A program made the position numbers and the translations under genes. From the NCBI RefSeq assembly GCF_900115435.1, contig NZ_FOWK01000007.1, forward strand, positions 1 to 64,000: DNA of 64,000 bases, written 5' to 3'. Shown here one piece after another: positions 41,153-50,546 of this stretch. Position 1 is the stretch's first letter. Each line of letters begins with the position of its first letter. Below the pieces are notes generated by a model, which was not told the origin of the DNA, ran no database searches, and saw only the letters and a list, made by a program, of their open reading frames with translations. The stretch is from Prevotella sp. tf2-5. GTDB taxonomy: Bacteria > Bacteroidota > Bacteroidia > Bacteroidales > Bacteroidaceae.

Positions 41153-43021
41153 CTAATTTTTGTTCATCAATAGTTTTATCAAAGCACGACGACGTTGTGA
41201 CCATGTCGGATAATCATCTGCACGAAGTGTGATAACCTTGAAATCCGGCATTTGAGGACCTTGTCGCATAAAATCCAGTGTACTGGTTGTCAACACACAC
41301 GACTTTAACTTACCATCAGCGATTAAACGGTCGGCAATAGCATCAGCGCCACCTACTTTAAACCAGCTCTCCATCGTATCACCCTCACCAGGAATCAGTT
41401 GGATGAACACAGGCATGATAGGAGTTGCCGGCATAGGAGACATATACCATGCTTCTTGTCGCTCCACATCATAGCCTACCCTGCCATGTGCGATATCACC
41501 CTGGGATGCGAAGTTGAATGGTGACTGGGGATTATCGGCAATGCTGTACTTAAAGCCTTTGTCGGGTGACAGGTACATATTGCTAGGGTCTGCCACCTGA
41601 GTACCATCCACCACGAAACAATATTTAAAAGTCTCGAAGAGGAAATCCGTCATCGTCACGGTCCACACACCATCTGAATCTTTTGCCATCGGCAGGGGCT
41701 TTGGAAGAATCTCGCACTCCAGTTCCACCTTCTGTGCCTCTGGTGCCTTAAAACGGAAAGTGACACCCTGCTCCGTATACTCTGGGGAAATGATTGGCTT
41801 GGGGAACAAGCGTGCCATCACACCTGGTGTAAACTGCGGTTCCTTACCGGTAGCGGCAGGAGCCGGTCTGCCCCCTGCCATCGCAGCCTCAGCGGCTTTC
41901 TTATTAAATAATAAAGGTAGCGTCTTATACAAGAAGTATTTGGCGTTCATCCAAGTATGTCCAAATTTGTCGTTAGTGAATTCCTTAACGGAGCGAATTC
42001 CCTTCTTATCAAGGAATTCCATATAGTCACGGGCATTACCATAAAGGAAATCATCCGTTCCAACGCCCAGCCAGAACAAATGGATCTTCTTATTAGTGTC
42101 ATCAGCATGGTCATAGACATAGGGAATATCCGTTGATGTAAAGGAACTATAGGAACAGAGATAAGAGAACTTATCAAGATTGCTTAATCCATTGAAGAGC
42201 GCCTGGTTACCACCACGAGAGAAACCGCCTATGGCACGATGGTCCGCATCATTCTTCGTACGATAGTTCTTTTCGATATATGGCATCAAATCATGAATGA
42301 GATCCTTACTGAACACATCCCCGCCGAAATGTGTCTGGGGCATACCCAGACTATCCTGCTTGGCAGGCAACAATTTATAAGGATTACCATAAGGGAGCAC
42401 AACGATCATTTCCTTGGCAGCCTTCTCCGCCAACAAGTTATCCAAGATATAATTGACACGACCTACCTTATAATAAACCTCCTCCGTATCCGTAGTGCCA
42501 CTGATCAGGTAAAACACTGGGTATTTTTTCTGAATATCCATCATATAATTAGGTGGCAGATAGACGACCGCATGATTCGTACCGCCCAGACTCTTGGAAT
42601 AGTAATGAATATACTCCAATCGACCATGAGGCACTTTTTTTATATCGTACGCCAATGTCCCAGTCTTCGAGGGAATCTCCAACAGGCTGTTCTTAAAACC
42701 CTCATTGGGGAAATACTGAGGATTCTCAGGGTCCATGACACCGACACCGTCCACGATGAAACAATAAGGATACATATCAGGAGCCGCAGGTCCGACCGTC
42801 ACAGTCCATCTGTCTGTACCAGCATCACGTTTCATCTCTTGACGACCGGCAAACTGTACATCAACGAAAACAGACTTTGCCTTGTCATTCTTGTAATAAA
42901 AAGTCACTGTCCCGTCATCGTGACAGACAATTGACTTTTGACCACCGGTTTGTTGAGCCCAGCCCTCAGTTGCCATGCAAACAGCAACAGCCGCTACTAG
43001 TCTTACTATCAATCTTTTCAT
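41153..43021 (-). CDS. Two-module CE1-like (enterochelin/feruloyl esterase type) secreted esterase
   Basis: A 622-residue exported protein (signal ends EGWAQ). First an E-set/CBM48-like domain (~25-130), then an esterase with GGFSRGGNQAL (G-x-S-x-G), and the His in KFGHTWMNAKYF. From ~400 a second E-set domain (VTFRFKAPEAQKVELE) is followed by an esterase half that lacks the serine motif and looks truncated. Such proteins remove ferulate or acetate from plant xylan. It precedes the GH3 gene by two bases, so the pair likely forms one operon acting on decorated hemicellulose. Confidence 0.8.
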   Translation of the reverse strand: MKRLIVRLVAAVAVCMATEGWAQQTGGQKSIVCHDDGTVTFYYKNDKAKSVFVDVQFAGRQEMKRDAGTDRWTVTVGPAAPDMYPYCFIVDGVGVMDPENPQYFPNEGFKNSLLEIPSKTGTLAYDIKKVPHGRLEYIHYYSKSLGGTNHAVVYLPPNYMMDIQKKYPVFYLISGTTDTEEVYYKVGRVNYILDNLLAEKAAKEMIVVLPYGNPYKLLPAKQDSLGMPQTHFGGDVFSKDLIHDLMPYIEKNYRTKNDADHRAIGGFSRGGNQALFNGLSNLDKFSYLCSYSSFTSTDIPYVYDHADDTNKKIHLFWLGVGTDDFLYGNARDYMEFLDKKGIRSVKEFTNDKFGHTWMNAKYFLYKTLPLLFNKKAAEAAMAGGRPAPAATGKEPQFTPGVMARLFPKPIISPEYTEQGVTFRFKAPEAQKVELECEILPKPLPMAKDSDGVWTVTMTDFLFETFKYCFVVDGTQVADPSNMYLSPDKGFKYSIADNPQSPFNFASQGDIAHGRVGYDVERQEAWYMSPMPATPIMPVFIQLIPGEGDTMESWFKVGGADAIADRLIADGKLKSCVLTTSTLDFMRQGPQMPDFKVITLRADDYPTWSQRRRALIKLLMNKN

Positions 43022-43142
43022 TTTACTTTTGTCAGTTAGTATTCAATTCCTTGGATGCAAAAATACAAAAAGAATCTGTATTCTCCAACTTTATGATAAG
43101 GAGAACAGCAAAATGACACACCAGCGAAAATGATTGTTACAA

Positions 43143-44327
43143 TTAAGATAATTTCGAGACGATAGCAGAGGCTACCGTATAGGCAGTCGTCCATGCTGCT
43201 TGGAAGTTAAAGCCACCTGTAACACCATCCACATCCAGCACCTCACCAGCAAAGAAGAGACGGGGCACGAGTTTGCTCTCAAGGGTCGATGGATTTACAC
43301 TCTTCAGCGAGATGCCCCCACAGGTAACAAACTCATCTTTGAAAGTTCCACGTCCGCTAATCTGATAAGTATCGTTACAAAGAATGTTGACAATACGGTT
43401 GACATCCTTCTTGCCCAGTTCATGCCATCTCACCTCCCATCTGTCTGCCAATGATCTCGTCATAAGGAAAGCCCACAAACGCTGGGGCAGTCCAAAAGGA
43501 TTGAAGGTAGGAAGTTGTTTTGAGGAATGAACCCTCATGGTCTCATGAAGGATGTTCTCTATATCGGAGTCCCGGGCGGTCGTCCAGCGAACACTGACAG
43601 GTAACTTATATTCCTTCTCCGCCAACAATCTTGCCGCATAGCTGGAGAGTTTCAGGATAGCAGGACCGCTCATTCCCCAATGAGTTATCAACAAAGGACC
43701 ACTTGCATGCAGTTTGGTCCCTGGTATCATCACCGTTGTCTGTCCCACCACTGTTCCCATCAATGCTGTCAACGACTTGTCAGCGACCTGAAAGGTGAAG
43801 AGCGAAGGTACCGGTTGCTCTATCTCATGTCCCAGGTCGGCGAGCCATCTCAGTCCCTCCCCTTTTGGAGAACCTCCCGTGGTGACAGCAATGAAATCAT
43901 AATCCTGGAGGGCATCCAGTGATTGTATTTTCCTCCCAAGACATATCTGTACCTGATGACGACGAGCTAAGGTAAGGAAACAATTGATAATGGCATGTGA
44001 GTCCTGGGCTGCAGGAAACACGCACTGGTTATCTTGTGTTATCAGGGGGACACCATGATGCTCGAACCACGCAAAGGCAGATTGGTAATCGAAGACATTG
44101 AATAAACGTTTCATCAACCGATGCCCACGAGGATAAACCATCCGCAAGTCCGTCACATCCTCAAAAGAGTTGGTACAATTACAACGTCCACCACCAGAGA
44201 CCTCCACTTTTGTAAGAACCCGCTGGGCACGTTCGAAGATAGTGACCTCCATCTCTGGCATCATCTCTTTCAAGTTGACTGCAAGAAAAAAGCCTGCGGC
44301 ACCACCGCCTATAATTGCTGTCTTCAT
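43143..44327 (-). CDS. NAD(P)/FAD-dependent oxidoreductase, HI0933/YhiN family
   Basis: A 394-residue flavoprotein starting MKTAIIGGGAAGFFLAVNLK at 44327. The dinucleotide loop GGGAAGFF, the motif KVEVSGGGRCNCTNS and the end FFAGEVLDVDGVTGGFNFQ define the HI0933/YhiN (BaiN) group. The frame upstream of this start reads through promoter sequence. The role is unclear in most bacteria; relatives reduce flavins or bile-acid-type substrates. No operon partner. Confidence 0.85.
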   Translation of the reverse strand: MKTAIIGGGAAGFFLAVNLKEMMPEMEVTIFERAQRVLTKVEVSGGGRCNCTNSFEDVTDLRMVYPRGHRLMKRLFNVFDYQSAFAWFEHHGVPLITQDNQCVFPAAQDSHAIINCFLTLARRHQVQICLGRKIQSLDALQDYDFIAVTTGGSPKGEGLRWLADLGHEIEQPVPSLFTFQVADKSLTALMGTVVGQTTVMIPGTKLHASGPLLITHWGMSGPAILKLSSYAARLLAEKEYKLPVSVRWTTARDSDIENILHETMRVHSSKQLPTFNPFGLPQRLWAFLMTRSLADRWEVRWHELGKKDVNRIVNILCNDTYQISGRGTFKDEFVTCGGISLKSVNPSTLESKLVPRLFFAGEVLDVDGVTGGFNFQAAWTTAYTVASAIVSKLS

Positions 44328-44336
44328 CTGATGGAC

Positions 44337-44443
44337 AAAGTTACGAAAAAACGAGAGAAACGCAAAAGGAAAGTTTACTTTTCTTTTCATTTCCGAGTGC
44401 CAAGTAAGTTCGGCGAAGCCAAAGTTACGAAAAAACGAGAGAA
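44337..44443 (-). promoter_or_regulatory. Duplicated promoter block upstream of the YhiN-type gene
   Basis: A 23-base block occurs exactly twice, at 44337-44359 and 44421-44443. Read leftward it is CTCTCGTTTTTTCGTAACTT followed by TG, containing a -7-type TAACTTTG. Two identical promoters 84 bases apart would give two transcript starts. The stretch 44444-44628 holds nothing I can name. Confidence 0.6.
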
Positions 44444-44628
44444 GAACAAAACAAACATAGTAGAACGTTAACATTCTATAATAAGTCAGACCGTCACACG
44501 GCCCAACTCAGAGAAGCCCAGACAGTTTAAAGGTTTCAAGACTTATGACGACAGAGGGACAGTACGAGGGAACGATTGCGGGTAATACGCAGTATGTCAT
44601 CTTCGGCTCTTCATTCAAGAACCTTGTA

Positions 44629-44812
44629 ACAAAGACAAAGAGCTATTGATACAGGGGTAAAGAGCCTTTGGAACAGGGGTAAAGAGCCTTTGAAACAGGG
44701 AGAAAGAAAGTGCCTTCCGGATTTTTAGCGGACGGCAAAAATATTCACAGCGCCCGCCAAAAATATCTTTAGCGGTCGGCAAAAACATTCACAGCGGTCG
44801 CTGAGAACCTGT
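44629..44812. repeat. Two adjoining arrays of 22-bp repeats downstream of the HU-like gene
   Basis: Units of 22 bases follow each other: three related to ACAGGGGTAAAGAGCCTTTG (from 44629, 44651, 44673), a degenerate bridge (44695-44730), then AGCGGACGGCAAAAATATTC-type units from about 44727, 44749, 44771 and a weak fourth. The period is not a multiple of three and no frame runs through it. It lies directly after the HU-like gene (read leftward). The stretch 44328-44813 is otherwise gene-free. Confidence 0.8.
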
Positions 44813-44813
44813 T

Positions 44814-45449
44814 TTACAGAGAGGGAGAGTCTTGGACGGGTACGTAGTGCCATATGCGACCGTCACGATAACGGTGCATCCGCGGATGGTCACCTTGACA
44901 AAGACCGTCGAGGAATTTCTTTGCCGAGCTGTATTTCAACCCGCTGAAAGTCTGGAAAGTCTTGATGGTGACATATCCATAACGGACACTTTTCCGCAGT
45001 GCCGCATCCATCGCCTGGGAGTCGTACATCTGACTATTGCCCACCATATTCCTGCGACGGCGGAAACCGTGAGTGCCACAATCAGCATCTTTCACGAACT
45101 GCTTGGAGGGAATGAACTCGACACCATGATACATCACGTCCAGTCCCGTCACCTTCTCCGGGTCGGTATGCTCACCCAAGAGTCTCAACTTGGGGGCAAA
45201 GGATCCGAAAGGTGTCTCCACACGCTGACCTTGACGTAACCACATCGTTGTCACCTCCTCCAGCAGACTGAAGAAATGCTTCATCTCACCCTTGCTGGTA
45301 TGGCGGTATTTGCAACAGAAATCGTCAATGGCATCAAGATCGTATTTGTACTCTACAACGGGTTGTGCATAGAGCAAAGGTTTGCCGTCCTCACCCTTCG
45401 TGGGGCGCGGCTGAAGTTCAAAAAGTACTCCGTCTGTCTTACGTGGCAT
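44814..45449 (-). CDS. HU-family (HU-HIG type) DNA-binding protein
   Basis: A 211-residue protein. Residues ~30-130 fit the extended HU-like domain of Bacteroidota (DDFCCKYRHTSKGEMKHFFS, VTTMWLRQGQRVETPFGSFA, KVTGLDVMYHGVEFIPSKQF). The C-terminal ~70 residues form a further basic helical region (RRRRNMVGNSQMYDSQAMDA, then FSGLKYSSAKKFLD). It is expected to bend or bundle DNA. It is alone in its transcription unit, and 22-bp repeats follow its end, which it might bind. No signal peptide. Confidence 0.75.
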   Translation of the reverse strand: MPRKTDGVLFELQPRPTKGEDGKPLLYAQPVVEYKYDLDAIDDFCCKYRHTSKGEMKHFFSLLEEVTTMWLRQGQRVETPFGSFAPKLRLLGEHTDPEKVTGLDVMYHGVEFIPSKQFVKDADCGTHGFRRRRNMVGNSQMYDSQAMDAALRKSVRYGYVTIKTFQTFSGLKYSSAKKFLDGLCQGDHPRMHRYRDGRIWHYVPVQDSPSL

Positions 45450-45592
45450 AATGAATTGTTTTCAAATAATGGGGCAAATATAGTGAATTTCGCAGAATTA
45501 TCGTTATATTTGCAACCAATATTAACAATAATGAGGAAATATCTCTGTAAGGTGGCAATGGATATCATGGTGAAGAATACTATGACTGAGAG

Positions 45593-46267
45593 ATGATAAA
45601 ACTGATTATATTCGATTTTGACGGTACATTAGGTGATACCCGACGGAATATCGTCACGACGATGCAAATGACGATTGCAGAGTTAGGATTGGGTGGTCAT
45701 ACTGATGACGAATGTGCTTCCAAGATTGGACTGCCTCTGGACGGTTGTTTTGAGGCATTATATCCTGATGAGAGCAAAGAGACCATCCAATTATGTGCTG
45801 ACACCTACAGGAGAATCTTCCAAGAGAACCTGCTGAATATGAAACCGCAGGCATTCCCTCTAGTCAAAGAAACACTGGCTGCGCTGAAGGATATGGGATA
45901 CTCCCTCACGATAGCATCTTCACGCTGGCACAAATCTCTGTCTGGATTGATACACGACTTGGATATAGCGGAGTATATTTCATACTTGGTCGGAGCAGAC
46001 GACGTAGATAAAGCGAAACCTAATCCTGAGCCTGCCCTCAAGACTCTTTCAGCCACAGGTTTCAATGCCAGTCAGACTCTTGTCGTCGGGGATATGAACG
46101 TAGACATCCTAATGGGACTAAACGCTGGAACTAAGACCTGTGGCGTGACTTACGGGAACGGAACAAGAAAGGAACTTGAAGAGGCTGGAGCTGACTATAT
46201 CATTGACAGTATAGACAAACTTATCGAAATAGCAAACAATTATTCACAAAAACTACACGAATTATGA
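45593..46267 (+). CDS. HAD-superfamily phosphatase (phosphoglycolate phosphatase-like)
   Basis: A 224-residue enzyme with the four HAD motifs: FDFDGTLGD (nucleophile Asp), IASSR, the Lys in DDVDKAKPNPEP, and VVGDMNVDILMGLNAG. The helical cap is of the small type used by phosphoglycolate phosphatase and related sugar phosphatases. The cytoplasmic substrate cannot be told from the sequence. Its stop overlaps the next start by four bases (ATGA), so it is coupled to the peroxidase-nitroreductase fusion. Confidence 0.85.
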   Translation: MIKLIIFDFDGTLGDTRRNIVTTMQMTIAELGLGGHTDDECASKIGLPLDGCFEALYPDESKETIQLCADTYRRIFQENLLNMKPQAFPLVKETLAALKDMGYSLTIASSRWHKSLSGLIHDLDIAEYISYLVGADDVDKAKPNPEPALKTLSATGFNASQTLVVGDMNVDILMGLNAGTKTCGVTYGNGTRKELEEAGADYIIDSIDKLIEIANNYSQKLHEL

Positions 46268-47265
46268 AAAGAATGATTTTCTACCTCATGGCAATGACGG
46301 GTGTGCTGACCCTTTCAGCGCAGAGCATTTATGACTTCAAGGTAAAGAACGATGTAGGACAGGAGGTCTCGATCTCAGACTATAAGGGGAAAGTGTTGCT
46401 GATTGTGAATACTGCTACCCGATGCGGATTCACACCACAGTACAAAGACCTGGAACCTCTCTACCAGAAGTATCACAGTCAGGGCTTCGAGATCCTGGAC
46501 TTCCCCTGTAACCAGTTCGGTCAGCAAGCTCCTGGCACCATTCAGGAGATTCGCAGCTTCTGTACTGCCAACTTTGACATCCACTTCCCTCAGTTTGACA
46601 AGATTGATGTAAACGGTGAGAACGCACATCCTCTTTATACATGGTTGAAGGAGCAAGCTGGCGGTGGTGACATCAAGTGGAATTTCACTAAATTCCTGAT
46701 TGGACGCGACGGAAAGGTCATCAAGCGTTATGAGTCTCGTGACCAGGTGGCAACCATCGAAGCCGACATGCAGATGGTGGTCAACCCTGTGCTAAGTAAC
46801 ATCATGGCACGTCGCTCTGTCCGTAAGTACCTCGACAAGCCTGTAGAGCATGAGAAACTGGAGATTGTAGCCCTTGCTGGCATTAATGTTCCAAGTGCCA
46901 TGAACCGCCAAAATTGGGCTGTGCGTATCATTGAGAATCCACAACTGATGGACGATGTGAAGGGACAGACCCGTAATGCACCAAACCTTATTTGTGTCTG
47001 TGCTCCAGCGAACGGCAATTTCAACCTTGACGCTGGTCTGATGGGACAGAACATGATGCTGGCGGCACAGTCTTTGGGACTTGGCACTTGCATCCAGACA
47101 GGACCTGTTCGTTTCTTAACCAATGACGAGAAGGCAAAGGCTTTCCGTGATAGCCTTGACATCCCTGCTGACTACAAACTGCTTTATGTCATTTCTATCG
47201 GCTATCCCGATGAACAGCCAGATGCCAAACCTCGTGATGCATCGAAAGTGAAATATATCAAATGA
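46264..47265 (+). CDS. Exported glutathione peroxidase-nitroreductase fusion
   Basis: A 333-residue protein in two modules. A signal peptide (ends LTLSAQ, ~20) precedes a glutathione/thiol peroxidase domain (21-175) with active Cys54 in NTATRCGFTPQY, Gln in FPCNQFGQQAPG and Trp-Asn in KWNFTKF. From ~178 a nitroreductase domain follows (MARRSVRKYLDKPVEHEKLE, VPSAMNRQNWAVRII, QSLGLGTCIQTGP), the compact flavin-dependent kind. Joining the two in one exported chain suggests that the flavin module reduces or supports the peroxidase. Both are complete by eye. The spacing to the HAD gene implies coupled expression. Confidence 0.85.
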   Translation: MKRMIFYLMAMTGVLTLSAQSIYDFKVKNDVGQEVSISDYKGKVLLIVNTATRCGFTPQYKDLEPLYQKYHSQGFEILDFPCNQFGQQAPGTIQEIRSFCTANFDIHFPQFDKIDVNGENAHPLYTWLKEQAGGGDIKWNFTKFLIGRDGKVIKRYESRDQVATIEADMQMVVNPVLSNIMARRSVRKYLDKPVEHEKLEIVALAGINVPSAMNRQNWAVRIIENPQLMDDVKGQTRNAPNLICVCAPANGNFNLDAGLMGQNMMLAAQSLGLGTCIQTGPVRFLTNDEKAKAFRDSLDIPADYKLLYVISIGYPDEQPDAKPRDASKVKYIK

Positions 47266-47308
47266 CAACTATTGTAATTAGGTTTACTGATTCCCTTATT
47301 GGGTACAT

Positions 47309-48496
47309 ATGATAAGATTGGAAAAATATCGGATTGGGTTGTTACTAGCCATCCTTACCATTTGTGGGACGACTAGTTTTGCCTCATGCTCTTCAAATGA
47401 GGATAACGCTACTGAGCAGAGCAACATAACAACTATTGCTGATAAGGTTTGGGCTTTCAGTCAGACCCATCCAGACGGATTCACTATTGACATCCGCACA
47501 ATGACTGAACCGACTGAAGGAATTGCTGTCAGTTATGCAGCTACTCAGAACAGCCATTCGCGTGACCAACTCGACAAGGTGGTAAGACATGCTTTGCAAC
47601 ACGAAGGCTATGTAGGCGGTTGGTTTAACAGTGAGGATAACCTTTATTACTTCAACAGTACAAAGCTATTCCCAGAGAACGACCTAAAAGGTGCTATCCA
47701 GTTCGGGAAGGAGAACGGTCAACTCTCGGTTTTCATCCTGTCAACCTATACAAATATTCCCATCGACGGAAAAGTCGCCGAGATAGTTGAGCGAGGCACT
47801 ATCCTCTTTGGTACTACTGGCGACTATAGACCGTTATCTTTCTGCGAACCCGATGGGACTTATTGGGGCTTTGGTATTGAAATTGCAAAAGAGATAGCGA
47901 GAAGGTTAGGAGTAAACATAGAGTTCAAAAAGACCTCATGGCCTACGTTAACGGAAGATGTATTGGCAGAACCTCAAAAGTTCGACCTCGCCATTGGCGG
48001 TATAACCATCACCGATGCCCGACGTGAGACAATGCTAATGAGTGAGGGCTATCTGGCTAACGGCAAGACCATCCTGTGCAGGGCTTCGGAGGCAGACCGC
48101 TACAGGTCGTTGGCAGACATCGACAAGCCCGAAGTGACTGTAATGGTGAATCCTGGGGGACTGAATGAACAATTTGCCAACGAGAACCTGACTCACGCTA
48201 ATATAGTCGTTCACCAAAAGAACGAGGAAATACCAACACTTGTAGCCGAAGGTAAAGCTGACGTAATGATAACGGAAATTACAGAGGCTCCTTATTATGT
48301 GCAGACTGACCCCCGACTTGCAGCCCCACTGTTGAACGATCCTTTTACTCATGGCGAGATTGGTGTCCTGATGCAGAAGGGGCAGGAGGATCTGCTACAG
48401 ATTGTGAATAATGTCATTCATCAGATGAAGGCAGACGGCTCTCTTCGGAAACTACATGAAAAGTATGGATTGGTATATCAGACGGAAAACAATTGA
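47309..48496 (+). CDS. Lipoprotein with amino-acid-type solute-binding domain
   Basis: A 395-residue lipoprotein (TSFASCSSNEDN). Residues ~30-150 are a small separate domain (TQNSHSRDQLDKVVRHALQH). From ~165 a solute-binding family 3 domain follows (GTTGDYRPLSFCEPDGTYWG, GIEIAKEIARRLGVNIEFKK). Family 3 binds amino acids, or in cyclohexadienyl-dehydratase-type members has enzyme activity. No permease gene is nearby, so a sensory or enzymatic role is as likely as transport. Eight bases separate it from the thioesterase gene. Confidence 0.75.
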   Translation: MIRLEKYRIGLLLAILTICGTTSFASCSSNEDNATEQSNITTIADKVWAFSQTHPDGFTIDIRTMTEPTEGIAVSYAATQNSHSRDQLDKVVRHALQHEGYVGGWFNSEDNLYYFNSTKLFPENDLKGAIQFGKENGQLSVFILSTYTNIPIDGKVAEIVERGTILFGTTGDYRPLSFCEPDGTYWGFGIEIAKEIARRLGVNIEFKKTSWPTLTEDVLAEPQKFDLAIGGITITDARRETMLMSEGYLANGKTILCRASEADRYRSLADIDKPEVTVMVNPGGLNEQFANENLTHANIVVHQKNEEIPTLVAEGKADVMITEITEAPYYVQTDPRLAAPLLNDPFTHGEIGVLMQKGQEDLLQIVNNVIHQMKADGSLRKLHEKYGLVYQTENN

Positions 48497-48504
48497 AATA
48501 GAAT

Positions 48505-49206
48505 ATGTACACTTTAACTTATAAGGTAACAACAAGCACCTGTGACAGCGAGGGCAAACTAAAACTTTATTCAGCACTCCAGATGATGCAGGATTGCTCA
48601 GAGATGTGGATCGACAGCGAGCCGGAAGTCAAGAACTACTTCTTACAGCAGAACATGGCGCAACTCTTGGCAACGCGGCAGGTTGAGATTATCCGTGTAC
48701 CCGACTACAAAGAAGAGTTGACGGTGACAACCTCCGTCTATGGCATGAAACCCATGTTCGGATTCCGTAACACGTTCATCTACGACGCACAGGGGGATCC
48801 CTGCTACAAGACATGGAGCATGGGAGCATTCGTGGACAAGGCGGTTGGCAAACTGAAACGTGTGGATGATGCAACCATACAATCTATGACGCTGGAGCCA
48901 CAGTTGGAAATGAACTACAAAGACCGCCGCATTATTCTGCCTAAGGACGGTGGCAAGGTTCTTGAGCCTATCAAGGTTCTTCGTGCCGACATCGATTACA
49001 ACAAACATCTGAATAATGCGAACTATGTCCGTATGGCGATGGAACTGTTGCCTGAGAATTTTGTGGTAAGCGGTCTTCGGGTAGAATATCGAGTAGCAGC
49101 TAAGCATGGTGATTGTCTGACTCCTACTATTTACAAATTAGCAGACGGCATCATTGTTTCCCTGTCTATCGGTAGTGAGGTAAGTGCCATCATAGAGTTT
49201 ACATAA
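48505..49206 (+). CDS. Acyl-ACP thioesterase
   Basis: A 233-residue double hot-dog protein of the FatA/FatB type (PF01643). DIDYNKHLNNANYVRMAME in the second half carries the Asn/His residues expected at the catalytic site; LATRQVEIIRVPDYKEEL and GMKPMFGFRNTFIY belong to the first half. It releases fatty acids from acyl carrier protein in the cytoplasm. It is probably co-transcribed with the binding lipoprotein upstream. Confidence 0.85.
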   Translation: MYTLTYKVTTSTCDSEGKLKLYSALQMMQDCSEMWIDSEPEVKNYFLQQNMAQLLATRQVEIIRVPDYKEELTVTTSVYGMKPMFGFRNTFIYDAQGDPCYKTWSMGAFVDKAVGKLKRVDDATIQSMTLEPQLEMNYKDRRIILPKDGGKVLEPIKVLRADIDYNKHLNNANYVRMAMELLPENFVVSGLRVEYRVAAKHGDCLTPTIYKLADGIIVSLSIGSEVSAIIEFT

Positions 49207-49251
49207 CTTAGACTATATTCTGACCGGACTAATTCAGGTATACCATAGTAC

Positions 49252-49980
49252 TTAATTTGTTATTAGTATAATTACACCGCAGATGCAGATGTAGGCATAG
49301 ACAATGTATCTGAAGATGTGATTGGGAATATGCTTGAAAACGTATGCACCAAGCAACGTTCCTATGATGACGCCACCGAGACCATATAGATAGTCAATGG
49401 CAACAGTAGTGGTGAAGAAGCCTTTGTAGGCTCTCACACCTGTCATCATCACATTACCTATCAGGAAGTAGGTCTGCGCCATCGCCATGTAGTGTTCCTT
49501 CGTTTGTTCACTCTGAATAAAATAGAGTACAGCTGGCGGTCCTTGCATACCAAAGAAACCTCCCATCAGTCCGCTGAGTGTTCCTGCACCAACCTGTACA
49601 CTCATGGTCGTTGGTAGTTTGATGCGCTGGCTGAAGAGCATGAAATAAATGCTGATAAGGATGAGTGCCACACCCAGGATGCGACGCAGAATATGGTCTT
49701 CGATACGTGTCAGAACAAAGATCGCTATCGTAGAAACAATGATGAATGTAAGCAATATCGGCCAAAGTCTGCTCCATGTTACATAGCCTCTCAGTCGCCA
49801 TGCGATAGCAGCGGAAGTGGTAATTGCCAACAGTCCAGAGAGTGTCGTAGCCTCGCCATAGCTAGGCATGAGAAACGGCAGCATCGTCATAATGAAGATG
49901 CCAAAACCGAAACCCGTAGTGCGTTGAATGAAACTCGCACCAATGCTCAGTAGGAATATGGAAAGGACGATACTACTCAT
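49252..49980 (-). CDS. TSUP (TauE/SafE) family membrane transporter
   Basis: A 242-residue membrane protein with about seven hydrophobic helices, GTLSGLMGGFFGMQGPPAVL in the middle and the N-terminal GFGFGIFIMTMLP; these are typical of TSUP permeases. Members export sulfite, sulfoacetate or other small anions. The substrate here is unknown. It starts two bases after the GNAT gene stops, so the two are one operon on the minus strand. Confidence 0.85.
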   Translation of the reverse strand: MSSIVLSIFLLSIGASFIQRTTGFGFGIFIMTMLPFLMPSYGEATTLSGLLAITTSAAIAWRLRGYVTWSRLWPILLTFIIVSTIAIFVLTRIEDHILRRILGVALILISIYFMLFSQRIKLPTTMSVQVGAGTLSGLMGGFFGMQGPPAVLYFIQSEQTKEHYMAMAQTYFLIGNVMMTGVRAYKGFFTTTVAIDYLYGLGGVIIGTLLGAYVFKHIPNHIFRYIVYAYICICGVIILITN

Positions 49981-49982
49981 AG

Positions 49983-50546
49983 CTATAATATCAGATGTTT
50001 CATGGGATGTCCGCCCCAGTGGCTATCATTTACATATCGGAATCCGACAGAAGCGTATAATGCCTCGCCGGCTGGATTATTTTTATCTACCAAGAGTCCA
50101 ATACAAGGCAAGCCCATACGATTAGCCTGTTCTTTAGTAGCCAACAGCAGTTTTCGTGCTATGCCTTGACGTCGATATTCTGGAAGTACGGCTAATGAGT
50201 CAATATACAGTTCGCCAGTCTGCGTCTCGTCATCCATACTCGTATGATCCTTGCCGATATATTCTTTTGCAGTTTCGATAAAGGCGCGACGAAGTTCATG
50301 CAGACGTCCTCCATCATAGCTGACGGAGATACCGACAACTTTATCACCATCCATTGCTACCAACGTATTCCGATAGCTATACTGCGAATCCTCGCGTTCA
50401 ACAAGAGTCGTCATCATCTTGCGGAAATCATCAAGTCCGTATCCGTTACCACAGAAATGTAGACAGCAATCATCTGTCATGGCTGTCATTATCAGTTTCG
50501 TTATTTCCTCCGACTGTGCTGTAATCGCTTTTCGAATCTCTATCAT
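49983..50546 (-). CDS. GNAT-family N-acetyltransferase
   Basis: A 187-residue protein with the acetyl-CoA loop LPEYRRQGIARKLLLATKEQ and the downstream NPAGEALYASVGFRYV segment, the GNAT signature. The acceptor is unknown. It is first in a two-gene operon with the TSUP transporter, two bases apart. No promoter consensus is obvious upstream, but a terminator-free AT-rich gap of 410 bases separates it from the Hsp20 gene on the other strand. Confidence 0.8.
   Translation of the reverse strand: MIEIRKAITAQSEEITKLIMTAMTDDCCLHFCGNGYGLDDFRKMMTTLVEREDSQYSYRNTLVAMDGDKVVGISVSYDGGRLHELRRAFIETAKEYIGKDHTSMDDETQTGELYIDSLAVLPEYRRQGIARKLLLATKEQANRMGLPCIGLLVDKNNPAGEALYASVGFRYVNDSHWGGHPMKHLIL

Noticed and set aside
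38499..43021. Complete polysaccharide utilisation locus
   Set aside because: No susC/susD pair or regulator is next to the GH3 and esterase genes; only a two-gene operon is visible.
44545..44649. 34-codon frame (MTTEGQYEGTIAGNTQYVIF...) between the YhiN-type and HU-like genes
   Set aside because: Short, no ribosome-binding signal, runs into the 22-bp repeat array; no recognisable family.
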